Translations under genes and position numbers: made by a program
Shown: piece by piece, positions 6,168-14,847 of the stretch
Layout of the letters: the number at the start of each line of letters is the position of its first letter
Position numbering within the stretch: position 1 is the first letter of the stretch
NCBI GenBank assembly: GCA_029251065.1
Contig: JAQXEB010000143.1
Coordinates: forward strand, 1 to 19,009
Length of the DNA: 19,009 bases
Direction of reading: 5' to 3'
Origin: Luminiphilus sp.
Lineage (GTDB): Bacteria > Pseudomonadota > Gammaproteobacteria > Pseudomonadales > Halieaceae
Notes under the pieces: model-generated
The model's database searches: none
Seen by the model: the letters and a program-made list of their open reading frames with translations, nothing else
Told to the model about the DNA's origin: nothing

Positions 6168-8600
6168 ATGGAAGACACCACACCAGGCGCCGACGAGACG
6201 AATTATGATTCGTCCAGCATTAAAGTACTCAAAGGCCTAGACGCAGTTCGGAAGCGTCCCGGTATGTACATTGGCGACACCGATGACGGCACTGGACTGC
6301 ATCATATGGTCTTCGAGATTGTCGACAACTCCATCGACGAAGCGCTTGCTGGGCATTGCAGCCAGATCGATATTGTTATTCATCCCGACGAATCGGTCAG
6401 TGTGAGCGATGATGGTCGCGGGATTCCAACGGAGCAACACGAAGAGGGTGTTTCGGCGGCAGAAGTTATTATGACGGTTCTTCACGCCGGCGGTAAATTC
6501 GACGATAACACCTACAAAGTGTCAGGGGGGTTACACGGCGTTGGCGTTTCTGTGGTTAATGCGTTGTCAGAGGAGTTGTGTCTGACGATTCGCCGCCAAG
6601 GTAAGCTTCACGAACAAATTTACCGTCATGGCGTGCCTGACGGGCCGCTGTCTGTGATTGGTGACACGCAAGAGTCGGGGACGTCCGTTCGCTTTAAACC
6701 CTCGGATGCCACGTTTACCAATATTAAATTTCATTTCGACATTCTGGCAAAGCGACTTAGAGAGCTGGCTTTCCTAAACTCAGGCGTTCGAATTGTGTTG
6801 TCTGATGAGCGCAGTGGACAGACCGAAACCTATTCTTATGATGGCGGACTAAACGCATTTGTTAATTTCTTAAACCAAGGAAAATCAACGATTAACAAGG
6901 TTTTTCACTTTGAAACGATGAGTGATGATGGCGTCAGTGTTGAGGTTGCACTTCAGTGGAATGACGGCTTCCAAGAGAGCATTTTTTGTTACACCAACAA
7001 TATTCCTCAGCGCGATGGCGGAACACACCTAGCCGGATTTAGGTCCGCACTGACGCGTGGCTTAAACGGTTACATAGAGCGAGAAGGCCATGCAAAAAAA
7101 GCCAAGGTCAATACGACGGGTGATGATGCGCGTGAAGGACTGACGGCAATTGTCTCGGTGAAAGTCCCCGACCCTAAGTTTTCATCGCAGACGAAGGATA
7201 AGTTGGTGTCAAGTGAGGTGAAGCCTATTGTTGAGCAGGCCATGGGCGCGGCGTTTGGCGAGTTTTTACTTGAAAACCCGGGTGATGCTAAGTCTATTGT
7301 TGGAAAAATGCTCGACGCAGCCCGTGCTCGGGAGGCGGCGAGAAAAGCGAGGGAGATGACGCGACGCAAAGGCGCGCTGGACATTGCGGGTTTGCCGGGA
7401 AAGTTAGCAGACTGCCAAGAGCGAGACCCGTCGCTTTGTGAGCTGTACTTGGTGGAGGGAGATTCAGCCGGCGGCTCGGCAAAACAAGGGCGGAACCGTA
7501 AGTTTCAGGCTATTTTGCCCCTTAAAGGGAAGATCCTGAATGTCGAACGCGCTCGCTTTGATAAAATGTTGGGTAACGCCGAGGTAGGCACGATTGTCAC
7601 GGCCCTGGGCTGTGGCATTGGTAAGGAAGAATTTAATCCGGATAAGCTGCGTTATCACAGAATTATCATCATGACGGACGCGGACGTGGATGGCTCGCAC
7701 ATTCGAACCTTGCTGTTGACGTTCTTTTTCAGGCAGATGCGCGAGCTTGTTGAGCGCGGCCATGTTTACATCGCGCAACCGCCGCTTTACAAGCTCACAC
7801 GCGGCAAGTCGAGTCAGTACCTCAAAGACGAAGACGCCTTTACCGAATATTTGACGAATGCGGCGCTCATTGAAACCACACTGTTTAAGAACGACACTGA
7901 CGAAGGACTGTCAGGAGACGCTTTGTCCGAATTGGTATCACAGTATCAACGTATCGAGGCGATGGTGAGTCGTTTGAGTCGAGTGTATTCGACCGACGTA
8001 CTGTGGAAGTTGGTTTACGTACCCCCGTTAATGGTTGACGACATGGGTGACGAATCAAAAGTTGCTGCCTTCGCCGAGGCGCTAAGTGAGCGCTTACTTT
8101 CGGCTACAGATAGCAGTGCAAGCTATGAATGCCTGCTTCGTCGTGACCCAGAGCGAGGAAATTATTACGTGGTCGTACGCCGAACAGCGCACAGCGTGGC
8201 GACCGATATTGTGCTCGGCCACAACCTGTTTAGCTCAAGTGAATACCGTGATCTGACTGACTTAGGTGATGTCTTGAGTGAGACGGTCACGGCCGATAGC
8301 TATGTGAAGCGCGGAGAGAAGGTGTTTGCCGCAGCCGACTTTTCGAAAATCATGCGTTGGTTGCTTGACGAGGCGCGCCGAGGATGTTCGGTCCAACGCT
8401 ACAAGGGTCTCGGTGAAATGAACCCCGGTCAGCTTTGGGAGACCACCATGGACCCCGACGCAAGACGCATGCTGCGCGTGACCATTGAAGACGCGATTCG
8501 AGCGGATCAGATGTTTATGACGCTTATGGGTGATGACGTTGAACCGCGTCGCGAATTTATTGAGACAAACGCGCTTGCGGTGGCGAATCTAGACATCTAA
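6168..8600 (+). CDS. gyrB: DNA gyrase subunit B
   Basis: ATPase subunit of gyrase, which introduces negative supercoils ahead of replication forks as A2B2. It has 810 residues, close to the 804 of E. coli. The GHKL ATPase domain has KRPGMYIGDT and FEIVDNSIDEA (general-base Glu50, Asn54), then DDGRGIP and GGLHGVGVSVVNALS. The TOPRIM domain has EGDSAGGSAKQGRNR (Glu430) and the metal-binding DADVD (Asp504, 506, 508). The gammaproteobacterial insert follows at about 560-730, and the tail has the GyrA-contacting QRYKGLGEMNPGQLWETTMDP. The PLKGKILNVE block in the quinolone-pocket region looks wild type. The Shine-Dalgarno AGGAGA sits 6 bases before the ATG, and the gap from recF is 24 bases, so it may share or supplement the dnaA operon. 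Confidence 0.98.
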   Translation: MEDTTPGADETNYDSSSIKVLKGLDAVRKRPGMYIGDTDDGTGLHHMVFEIVDNSIDEALAGHCSQIDIVIHPDESVSVSDDGRGIPTEQHEEGVSAAEVIMTVLHAGGKFDDNTYKVSGGLHGVGVSVVNALSEELCLTIRRQGKLHEQIYRHGVPDGPLSVIGDTQESGTSVRFKPSDATFTNIKFHFDILAKRLRELAFLNSGVRIVLSDERSGQTETYSYDGGLNAFVNFLNQGKSTINKVFHFETMSDDGVSVEVALQWNDGFQESIFCYTNNIPQRDGGTHLAGFRSALTRGLNGYIEREGHAKKAKVNTTGDDAREGLTAIVSVKVPDPKFSSQTKDKLVSSEVKPIVEQAMGAAFGEFLLENPGDAKSIVGKMLDAARAREAARKAREMTRRKGALDIAGLPGKLADCQERDPSLCELYLVEGDSAGGSAKQGRNRKFQAILPLKGKILNVERARFDKMLGNAEVGTIVTALGCGIGKEEFNPDKLRYHRIIIMTDADVDGSHIRTLLLTFFFRQMRELVERGHVYIAQPPLYKLTRGKSSQYLKDEDAFTEYLTNAALIETTLFKNDTDEGLSGDALSELVSQYQRIEAMVSRLSRVYSTDVLWKLVYVPPLMVDDMGDESKVAAFAEALSERLLSATDSSASYECLLRRDPERGNYYVVVRRTAHSVATDIVLGHNLFSSSEYRDLTDLGDVLSETVTADSYVKRGEKVFAAADFSKIMRWLLDEARRGCSVQRYKGLGEMNPGQLWETTMDPDARRMLRVTIEDAIRADQMFMTLMGDDVEPRREFIETNALAVANLDI

Positions 8601-8616
8601 TTGCGTCAAAAAGCCG

Positions 8617-9975
8617 CTAATTGTTCTCATTGTTATCTTTTAGCGTCGATTTTTCGGTGGCTAGTGACAGTTGATTAGCGTCGGTTTGATCGGGAAGAAT
8701 GTCCAGGTTTTCGGGAAAGCTCTTCGACACGCGTGTGGAGAGTGACTGAAACCGGTCCACCTTGCCGTGCAGACCCTGCCGGCCGACTAAGCTCGTAACC
8801 GCTTCGTTGTAGCGCTTGGTGGTTTGTGAAAGCGACGCACCCACGCCTTCCATTCGCTCTGCCACAAGACAAACCGCATTAAAAATGTCGCCGGCACGAT
8901 CACTGATTTCGCGAGCCTCTTTGTTGCTTCGCTCGACCATCCAGAGGTTGGCTACTGTGCGCAGAATCGGCATGAGTGTTGTGTGCGAGACTAATATGAC
9001 ATTTTTCCGGTAGCCGTAATTAAACAGGTCTCGATGTGTGCGCATGATCTCAATGTAGGCGGGCTCCACGGGCATGAACATCAACACAAAATCGGGGCTT
9101 TGCAGTCCTGCAAGATTGGCATAATCTTTACCAGAGAGCTGATCAATATGCCGCTTCACGGCGCCCGCATGCGCAGTAAGCGCTAGTGTGCGCGTGGCGT
9201 CGTCTTCTGCAGAGAACGCGCGCTCGTAGTCGACTAGAGAGACTTTGCTGTCAATGACAACATGCGTATTTTGTGGCAGGTACACCACAAAGTCAGGAAA
9301 CAGACGCTGCCCGTCATCACCTTTGAATGCCTGTTGTGCCTCGAAGTGTTCACCTCGCCTCAGCCCTGCCAACTCCAACGTCCGTTCTAACTGCTCTTCC
9401 CCCCAATTACCCACCAGTTTTTTATCGCCTTTTAAGGCCTTGGTGAGGTTGTTTGCTTCTGAGGACATGTCTTGTCCTACCTCATGGAGCTGCTTAATTT
9501 GTGTCTTTAAGGCTGCATTTTGGCCGGTCAAGTCGGTGTGAACTTGGTTAACTCTGCTTTGAAAACTGTCGATCTTCTGCGAAAGTGGCTTAAGTAACTG
9601 ATCAAGCGAGTCCTGATTGCGAGAGGACAGCGATCGCTCGCCTTGACTCACAAGGGCTTGCGCTGTTTTTTCAAATTCGAGACGAAGCGCTTTCTTTGCC
9701 TCTTCGAGAAGTGCGGTCTTCTCGGCCTGCTGACTGTCTTTTAGCGCTAACGTCGCTTTAAGCCCCTCTTCTCGACCGCACGTTGCCAGGAGCTGTTGAC
9801 TGACGACCTGAAGCTCTGCTTGCACGCGAGCCAGCTCTTCGCGAGCGATGTCTCCCCGTGTGAGTGAGTCTGCTACTGACCTGCGGTAGACACTCTGCCG
9901 ATGAATAAGATAACCAATAGCCATCGTACTCAGCGTAATGAGACTCAATGCAACGAGAAGCACACTAGTAGTCAT
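8617..9975 (-). CDS. rmuC: DNA recombination protein RmuC family
   Basis: RmuC-family protein; the E. coli member limits recombination between inverted repeats, and its biochemistry is poorly defined. From the ATG at 9975 it has 452 residues. One N-terminal membrane helix (about 4-25, MTTSVLLVALSL...) is followed by a long charged, glutamine-rich coiled coil (about 30-175), then the conserved RmuC domain (about 180-390). That domain has LVGNWGEEQLERTL and the pattern PDFVVYLP (Asp228)...VIDSKVSL (Asp242, Lys244), which fits a PD-(D/E)XK nuclease-like core. The hydrophilic asparagine-rich tail is variable. It starts 13 bases after the glyS stop with GAGG upstream, so it is probably read through from glyQS. 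It converges on gyrB with a 16-base gap. An upstream in-frame ATG at 10056 lies inside glyS and is unlikely. Confidence 0.92.
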   Translation of the reverse strand: MTTSVLLVALSLITLSTMAIGYLIHRQSVYRRSVADSLTRGDIAREELARVQAELQVVSQQLLATCGREEGLKATLALKDSQQAEKTALLEEAKKALRLEFEKTAQALVSQGERSLSSRNQDSLDQLLKPLSQKIDSFQSRVNQVHTDLTGQNAALKTQIKQLHEVGQDMSSEANNLTKALKGDKKLVGNWGEEQLERTLELAGLRRGEHFEAQQAFKGDDGQRLFPDFVVYLPQNTHVVIDSKVSLVDYERAFSAEDDATRTLALTAHAGAVKRHIDQLSGKDYANLAGLQSPDFVLMFMPVEPAYIEIMRTHRDLFNYGYRKNVILVSHTTLMPILRTVANLWMVERSNKEAREISDRAGDIFNAVCLVAERMEGVGASLSQTTKRYNEAVTSLVGRQGLHGKVDRFQSLSTRVSKSFPENLDILPDQTDANQLSLATEKSTLKDNNENN

Positions 9976-9988
9976 TGATAAAAAGACC

Positions 9989-12052
9989 TCATCGCGCCAG
10001 CACCGCAAGGTCGGCCACTTTGAGGAACTGTGCCCGCAGTTCTTGGAGTAGTGCAAGTCGGTTTAGTCGCACGGCCTGATCTTCTGAATTAACAAGCACC
10101 GTATCGAAAAATGAGTCGACGTCACTACGGAGCAGCGCAAGTTGGTTCAGTGCCTTGGGGAAGTCGTCTTCTGCGACCGCCGCTGCGAGGCACTTGCTTG
10201 AGCGATCTAACGCATCACTCAGCGCAATTTCTGCAGGCTCCCGTAACAACGCGCCGTTCACTTCGCCAATCGGCTCATTTACCTTTGCCAAAATATTGGC
10301 GACACGTTTATTGGCTGCGGCAAGTGCTATAGCCGCATCTGTACCTGCAAACGCGGTCACCGCCAGGCTTCGGCTGTCGATGTCGCCAAAGCTATCCGTT
10401 CCAACGGCTGTCACGCTTCGTAAAATATCGACCGACACCCCCTGCTCGTCGTAGTGCGCGGGTAACCGATCCAGTAAATAGCTCTTCACGGTCTCAACGA
10501 CCTTCGGCGCTAGCACGCCCTCGTCGAACGACGCGGAGGCCTCTTGGAGCAGGTCGTCAATACTGGCGTTAGGCGCAAACCTTAGCAAAATGCGAATGGC
10601 AGCGAGTGAGGCTCGACGCAATGCAAACGGGTCTTTTGAACCTGTGGGAGACTGACCAATTCCGAAAATACCCACCAAGGTGTCGAGTCTGTCGGCCAGC
10701 GCAAGAGCTGCAGCCTCCGGCGTTAACGGGAGCGAGTCGCCTGAGAATTTCGGCCAGTAGTGCTGCTCAATTGCGTCGGCCACTGACTCAGTCTCGCCGT
10801 CGTGAAGTGCGTAGTGACGCCCCGCGATCCCTTGTAGCTCAGGAAACTCACCCACCATATCTGAGACCAGATCGGCCTTAAGCAACATACCTGCGGCGTT
10901 TACTGTCGCTGGGTCGGCACCTAGGTTCGAGCACAGCGACTCCGCAACGTTTGCGATGCGCCGTTGCTTATCGGCAAGCGTGCCTAAATCGCGTTGAAAA
11001 AGAACCCCTTCCAATCGCGTGGCCTTGCTGGCTAACGTGGTCTGTTTGTCTGTGTCAAAAAAGAAAGCAGCGTCTGCCAGTCGCGGGCGTATTACTTTTT
11101 CATTGCCGTAGATAACGGACTGCGGGTTCTTGCTCTGGATATTCGATACGGTGATAAAGGCGGGCAGTAGCGCGCCGTTCTGATCTTCGATATGAAAATA
11201 TTTTTGATGTTCACGCATTGAGGAAATAAGCGCTTGCCTTGGGATCGCGAGGAAGGCGGTGTCGAATGTGCCTCTGAGCGCGACAGGCCACTCCACGAGA
11301 CCGGCGACTTCGTTGAGTAAATCATCTTCCACAATAGCGCATTCACCGTCTGAGACGAGCGCTTTAACTTGCGCTGAGATCAACGCTTTTCGCTCTTCGA
11401 CTGAGGCAATGACGTGTTGCGCTCGCAATGTCTCTTCATAGGCGTCGGCACTTTCCAGCTCAACGGCTTGATCGCCGTGAAAGCGGTGCCCTCGAGTGGT
11501 TCTACTGGCGTTCAGTCCAAACAGCGACAGGTCAATGGTGTCATTGCCGTAAAGCAGCACTAACCATTGAACAGGCCGCAAAAACTCGTGACGCTCCCTG
11601 CCCCAGCGCATCCGCTTCGACACTGGGATTTGATTCACGGCTTGACTCACTATGGCCGGGAGGACGTCGACTGAGACAGCGCCTTTAACGGTTTTGATCG
11701 TGCCCAATCGCTCACCTTTGTCGGTAACGATGGAGTGTAAGTCTGTCGGTGCTATACCTTGCTTTTTAGCGAACCCAATCGCGGCCGGTGTCCACTCCCC
11801 CTCAGCATTTCGGGCAGCACTGATCGGCGGGCCAAGTACCGCCTGCTCCGTGTCTTTTGCGCTTTCTTCAACGTCGGTAATTAGTACTGAGAGTCGTCGA
11901 GGTGTTGCTAAAACACGAGATTTACCTATTGCTAAGCCGTTGTTGGTCAAGCCCGTAACCAAGGCGTCGGCCAGGGCGTCCGCCATTGCGCAATATTCAC
12001 CCGCTGGGAGTTCTTCTACGCCCAGCTCAAATAACACCGTACGCGAACTCAC
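9989..12052 (-). CDS. glyS: Glycyl-tRNA synthetase beta subunit
   Basis: Beta chain of the bacterial (alpha-beta)2 class II glycyl-tRNA synthetase; it binds tRNA-Gly and is needed for charging. It has 687 residues (E. coli 689), starting TVLFELGVEELPAGEY as expected. Other blocks include PVSKRMRWGRERHEFLRPVQWL, ALISSMREHQKYF, and ADRLDTLVGIFGIGQSPTGSKDPFALRRA in the HD-like region. The C-terminal anticodon-binding segment ends FFDTVLVNSEDQAVRLNRLALLQELR. The start is GTG at 12052, forming a 4-bp GTGA overlap with the glyQ stop, so the two subunits are translationally coupled for stoichiometry. Confidence 0.98.
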   Translation of the reverse strand: MSSRTVLFELGVEELPAGEYCAMADALADALVTGLTNNGLAIGKSRVLATPRRLSVLITDVEESAKDTEQAVLGPPISAARNAEGEWTPAAIGFAKKQGIAPTDLHSIVTDKGERLGTIKTVKGAVSVDVLPAIVSQAVNQIPVSKRMRWGRERHEFLRPVQWLVLLYGNDTIDLSLFGLNASRTTRGHRFHGDQAVELESADAYEETLRAQHVIASVEERKALISAQVKALVSDGECAIVEDDLLNEVAGLVEWPVALRGTFDTAFLAIPRQALISSMREHQKYFHIEDQNGALLPAFITVSNIQSKNPQSVIYGNEKVIRPRLADAAFFFDTDKQTTLASKATRLEGVLFQRDLGTLADKQRRIANVAESLCSNLGADPATVNAAGMLLKADLVSDMVGEFPELQGIAGRHYALHDGETESVADAIEQHYWPKFSGDSLPLTPEAAALALADRLDTLVGIFGIGQSPTGSKDPFALRRASLAAIRILLRFAPNASIDDLLQEASASFDEGVLAPKVVETVKSYLLDRLPAHYDEQGVSVDILRSVTAVGTDSFGDIDSRSLAVTAFAGTDAAIALAAANKRVANILAKVNEPIGEVNGALLREPAEIALSDALDRSSKCLAAAVAEDDFPKALNQLALLRSDVDSFFDTVLVNSEDQAVRLNRLALLQELRAQFLKVADLAVLAR

Positions 12053-12987
12053 GAGCGATCCTCCTCAACAAGTTTCGCTAGCGCCGCAGCCGCAAGATCG
12101 TTGTCGGCGAGGGGAAATCCAAGCTTGGCGCGGGATCCAACATAGCTCTGAGCGGCGGCGCGCGCCAGTGTCCGCACTCGCAAAATGTACCGCTGCCGCT
12201 CGGTCACCCCGATCGCGTGGCGTGCATCGAGCAAATTAAAGGTATGCGAGGCTTTCATGACGAACTCATAGGCTGGGAGTGGCAGATCAAGAGCGACCAA
12301 GCGTTGTGCTTCACGCTCGCAAAAATCGAAGTGTGTAAACAAATGGTCTGTATCAGCGTGTTGGAAGTTATACGCTGACATTTCCACCTCGTTCTGGTGG
12401 AACACATCGCCGTACTTGATCGTACCCGTTGGCGTTTCCGACCACACCAAGTCGTAAACAGAGTCGACATCTTGCAGGTACATGGCGAGTCGCTCAATGC
12501 CGTAGGTAATTTCGCCGGTCACGGGTAAGCATTCAAGGCCACCGGCCTGTTGGAAGTAAGTAAACTGAGACACTTCCATGCCGTTGAGCCATACTTCCCA
12601 GCCCAAACCCCAGGCGCCTAGCGTAGGTGATTCCCAGTTGTCTTCAACGAATCGGACGTCGTGTTCGAGCGGGTCTAGCCCGAGGCGCTTTAAGCTTGCA
12701 AGATACCGTTCTTGAAAGTCCGCAGGTGACGGCTTCATCACCACTTGAAACTGGTAGTAGTGTTGGAGTCGGTTAGGGTTTTCACCGTATCGGCCATCTT
12801 GTGGGCGGCGACTGGGCTGCACGTAGGCCGAATTCCAGTTCTCGGGACCCAGTGCTTTCAGAAAGGTTGCAGGGTGAAATGTGCCTGCGCCCACCTCTAG
12901 GTCAAGCGGTTGCATAATGACGCAACCGTTTTCTCCCCAGAAACTTTGAAGCTCTAGGATTAGCTCTTGGAAAGTTAGTGAACTCAC
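12049..12987 (-). CDS. glyQ: Glycyl-tRNA synthetase alpha subunit
   Basis: Catalytic alpha chain that forms glycyl-adenylate and transfers glycine to tRNA-Gly. Nearly every conserved block of the family is intact, including YVQPSRRPQDGRYGENPNRLQ, FVEDNWESPTLGAWGLGWEVW, GGLECLPVTGEITYGIERLAMY and YGDVFHQNEVE. The GTG at 12987 gives 312 residues beginning VSSLTFQELILELQSFW, which aligns with the usual N-terminus (E. coli 303). An ATG further upstream at 13071 would add 28 residues (MRLIRPGCRYY...) that resemble nothing in the family and would run through the predicted promoter. It is the first gene of glyQ-glyS-rmuC. Confidence 0.97.
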   Translation of the reverse strand: MSSLTFQELILELQSFWGENGCVIMQPLDLEVGAGTFHPATFLKALGPENWNSAYVQPSRRPQDGRYGENPNRLQHYYQFQVVMKPSPADFQERYLASLKRLGLDPLEHDVRFVEDNWESPTLGAWGLGWEVWLNGMEVSQFTYFQQAGGLECLPVTGEITYGIERLAMYLQDVDSVYDLVWSETPTGTIKYGDVFHQNEVEMSAYNFQHADTDHLFTHFDFCEREAQRLVALDLPLPAYEFVMKASHTFNLLDARHAIGVTERQRYILRVRTLARAAAQSYVGSRAKLGFPLADNDLAAAALAKLVEEDRS

Positions 12988-13015
12988 TTCAGTGTCCCGA
13001 CATGTCAATGGGACA

Positions 13016-13043
13016 AGTATACCGCGGCCAGCACTGGCATAAT
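13016..13043 (-). promoter_or_regulatory. Possible glyQ promoter
   Basis: On the minus strand TATACT (13016-13021) matches the -10 consensus at five of six positions. The -35 region is poor: ATTATG at 13038-13043 with a 16-base spacer. It would start transcription near 13010, about 22 bases before the GTG start. It physically overlaps the opposite-strand promoter candidate. Confidence 0.35.
13035..13043 (+). promoter_or_regulatory. Possible extended -10 promoter for the acyltransferase-djlA pair
   Basis: TGG-CATAAT is a TGn extended -10 with a five-of-six hexamer. No convincing -35 lies upstream, as is usual for extended -10 promoters. Transcription would start near 13050, about 26 bases before the GTG start. 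Confidence 0.4.
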
Positions 13044-13075
13044 ATCGGCAACCAGGGCGAATTAAGCGCATCTCA

Positions 13076-14026
13076 GTGGCAAAGAATCACAATTCACTCA
13101 AATTTCGATTAAAAGATGGACTGGCGGTTTCTGTCTTGCGTCTGACATTGCTCGCGTCCTCGTTATTGCCACTGGAGGTCTCTCGAGCCATTGGGCGCGC
13201 TTTTTCGAGGCTTTTGCTCGCCGCAGATACTCAGACGGTACGGATCGTACGGCGTAATATTGATCTGGCTTATTCTCACTTATCGCGCGACGAGAGAGTC
13301 CGCTTAGTGAGAGAGACGCTGAACGAGCAAGGTGCCCTCGTCTTTGAGCTTGGACACGTTTGGCGCCGTTCAAGCGCCTATGTCCTATCAAAGCTGCGCG
13401 TGGTGGGCCTTGAGCATTTAGAAGCCGCAGCCCGAGACGACAGCGGCGTTTTGGTGTTGGCGCCGCATGTTGGAAACTGGGAAGTACTCTCGCATCACTT
13501 AGTGACGCAGGGCGATTTGCTGTGCTTGTTTGAGCCACCAAAGTTGCCGTCGGTGGGCCGCGAAGTTTTGGCAGCACGTCAGCGTGCCGGCGGCGCATAC
13601 GTGCCGACCACACCAAAAGGGCTTGTGAAACTTGTTCGACACGTCAAACGGGGTGGTTTAACGGGAATCTTGCCAGACCAAGTCCCCGGGCATGAGTCGG
13701 GGGGACTCAACGCTCCGTTTATGGGGGTTGAGTGCTTTACGGCGAGTTTCTGTGCGAACCTACTGGCTAAGTCAGGCGCGCGTGCCGTAATGGCTGGTGT
13801 TTTTCGAGTCAAGGGCGGCTGGGAATTGGTGTATCAACCGGTCTCAAACGCGATTTATGCGCCTGATCTGGACGTGGCGTTGCGCGCAATGAATGACGAT
13901 ATTGAAAGGCTCATCAAGGGGCGCGACGCGCAATATCAATGGTCTTACAAACGGTTTAGAACCCTGCCTAAACGCGGGACAAGTCATTATGATGGCGTGA
14001 AGACGCCGAATCGAGGTCACAGTTAA
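13076..14026 (+). CDS. Lipid A biosynthesis lauroyl/myristoyl acyltransferase family (LpxL/LpxM, HtrB-type)
   Basis: Inner-membrane, cytoplasm-facing enzyme that moves an acyl chain from acyl-ACP onto a lipid A precursor (late acyltransferase step). It has 316 residues (family about 300-320). A hydrophobic N-terminal segment is at about 18-32, then RNIDLAYSHLS and the catalytic HX4E motif HVGNWE (His131, Glu136). The later GILPDQVPGHESG and APFMGVECFT blocks also fit. The C-terminal YQWSYKRFRTLP is the usual end of the family. The sequence does not say whether it is LpxL or LpxM, so no symbol is given. It starts with GTG at 13076 without a strong Shine-Dalgarno. Its TAA shares one base with the djlA ATG. 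Confidence 0.9.
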   Translation: MAKNHNSLKFRLKDGLAVSVLRLTLLASSLLPLEVSRAIGRAFSRLLLAADTQTVRIVRRNIDLAYSHLSRDERVRLVRETLNEQGALVFELGHVWRRSSAYVLSKLRVVGLEHLEAAARDDSGVLVLAPHVGNWEVLSHHLVTQGDLLCLFEPPKLPSVGREVLAARQRAGGAYVPTTPKGLVKLVRHVKRGGLTGILPDQVPGHESGGLNAPFMGVECFTASFCANLLAKSGARAVMAGVFRVKGGWELVYQPVSNAIYAPDLDVALRAMNDDIERLIKGRDAQYQWSYKRFRTLPKRGTSHYDGVKTPNRGHS

Positions 14027-14835
14027 TGCGTGTTTACACGGGGAAAGTGCTAGGGGCCTTTTTGGGTTTTGTGACTCTCGGTGTGGTGGGTGGTCTGGTT
14101 GGGTTTTTTGTGGGCCATATGTTCGACTCCGGCTTGGTTCGCGCGATCCGGATGACAGGTCCGGATGGCCTCCACGCACTGCAGCAAGAATTTTTCGATA
14201 CGACATTTATTATGTTGGGCTACATCGCCAAGGCCGATGGGCGTGTGACCGAATCGGAAATTGCGCAGGCGGAAAGTATGTTTGCACAGCTGCGGCTTAC
14301 GCCCTCACAGCGGGCGTCTGCCATAAAGCGGTTTCAGCGCGGTGCTGAGCCTCAATTTGACCCGGCCGAAGAGCTTTTGCGGTTCCGTCGAACGGCATCC
14401 TTGCGCCCACAGACCTCTCAAACACTCCTTCTGTTTCTCGTCAGCATGGGCTTGGCCGACGGCCAACTCGATGCTGCTGAGAGAGAAGCGCTCGCGCGCG
14501 TTGCTAAAAGCCTTGGTATTTCCGATGCGGCGCTGACGCGCATTATTAACATGGTCGCCGCGCAAGCGAACTTTGGGGATCGACGGCAACATCAGCGCCA
14601 GCAATATCAACCCCAGCGCAGTCAACTCAACGATGCTTATCAAGCGCTCGGTGTCACCGCCAATGTTGATGACCGGGAACTTAAGAAGGCTTATCGCCGC
14701 TTAATGAGCGAGAATCATCCCGATAAATTAAGCGCTCGCGGGGTGCCCAAGGAAATGGTCGATTTGGCAACTGAGCGATCACAAAATATTACGACGGCGT
14801 ACGACTTGATTAAAGAATCGCGAGGTCTGAAGTAA
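14026..14835 (+). CDS. djlA: Membrane-anchored DnaJ-like co-chaperone DjlA
   Basis: Type III J-protein that stimulates DnaK at the inner membrane; in E. coli it influences envelope stress signalling and capsule regulation. It has 269 residues (E. coli 271) with the same layout. A glycine-rich N-terminal membrane helix with GxxxG-like spacing is at about 8-31. A TerB-like domain (about 58-178) carries two acidic motifs, KADGRVTESEI and LADGQLDAAEREAL. A short Gln/Arg-rich linker (186-200) leads to a C-terminal J domain (about 202-269) with the essential HPD at 231-233 and a basic helix II. The ATG shares a base with the upstream stop (TAATG), so translation is probably coupled. It converges on trkH with only 12 bases between. 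Confidence 0.95.
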   Translation: MRVYTGKVLGAFLGFVTLGVVGGLVGFFVGHMFDSGLVRAIRMTGPDGLHALQQEFFDTTFIMLGYIAKADGRVTESEIAQAESMFAQLRLTPSQRASAIKRFQRGAEPQFDPAEELLRFRRTASLRPQTSQTLLLFLVSMGLADGQLDAAEREALARVAKSLGISDAALTRIINMVAAQANFGDRRQHQRQQYQPQRSQLNDAYQALGVTANVDDRELKKAYRRLMSENHPDKLSARGVPKEMVDLATERSQNITTAYDLIKESRGLK

Positions 14836-14847
14836 GGGCTTACTGCG

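Noticed and set aside
8601..8616. Bidirectional terminator between gyrB and rmuC
   Set aside because: Only 16 bases; I see no stem-loop, just a repeated CTAATTG.
9976..10056. N-terminal extension of RmuC from the ATG at 10056
   Set aside because: It would lie inside glyS and displace the membrane anchor from the N-terminus; the ATG at 9975 follows GAGG and gives the normal layout.
11652..12239. 195-residue plus-strand open frame across the glyQ/glyS junction
   Set aside because: It is antisense to two conserved subunit genes and has a low-complexity Ser/Arg/Pro composition.
12988..13071. N-terminal extension of GlyQ from an ATG at 13071
   Set aside because: The extra 28 residues are unlike any GlyQ and run through the promoter region.
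13098..13616. 172-residue minus-strand open frame
   Set aside because: It lies opposite the well-supported acyltransferase, is rich in Arg/Pro/Ser as shadow frames are, and matches no family.
14831..14844. AGTAAG-GG-CTTACT inverted repeat between djlA and trkH as a terminator
   Set aside because: The stem is short and AT-rich and no T-tract follows on either strand; it overlaps the djlA stop codon. It may be chance.
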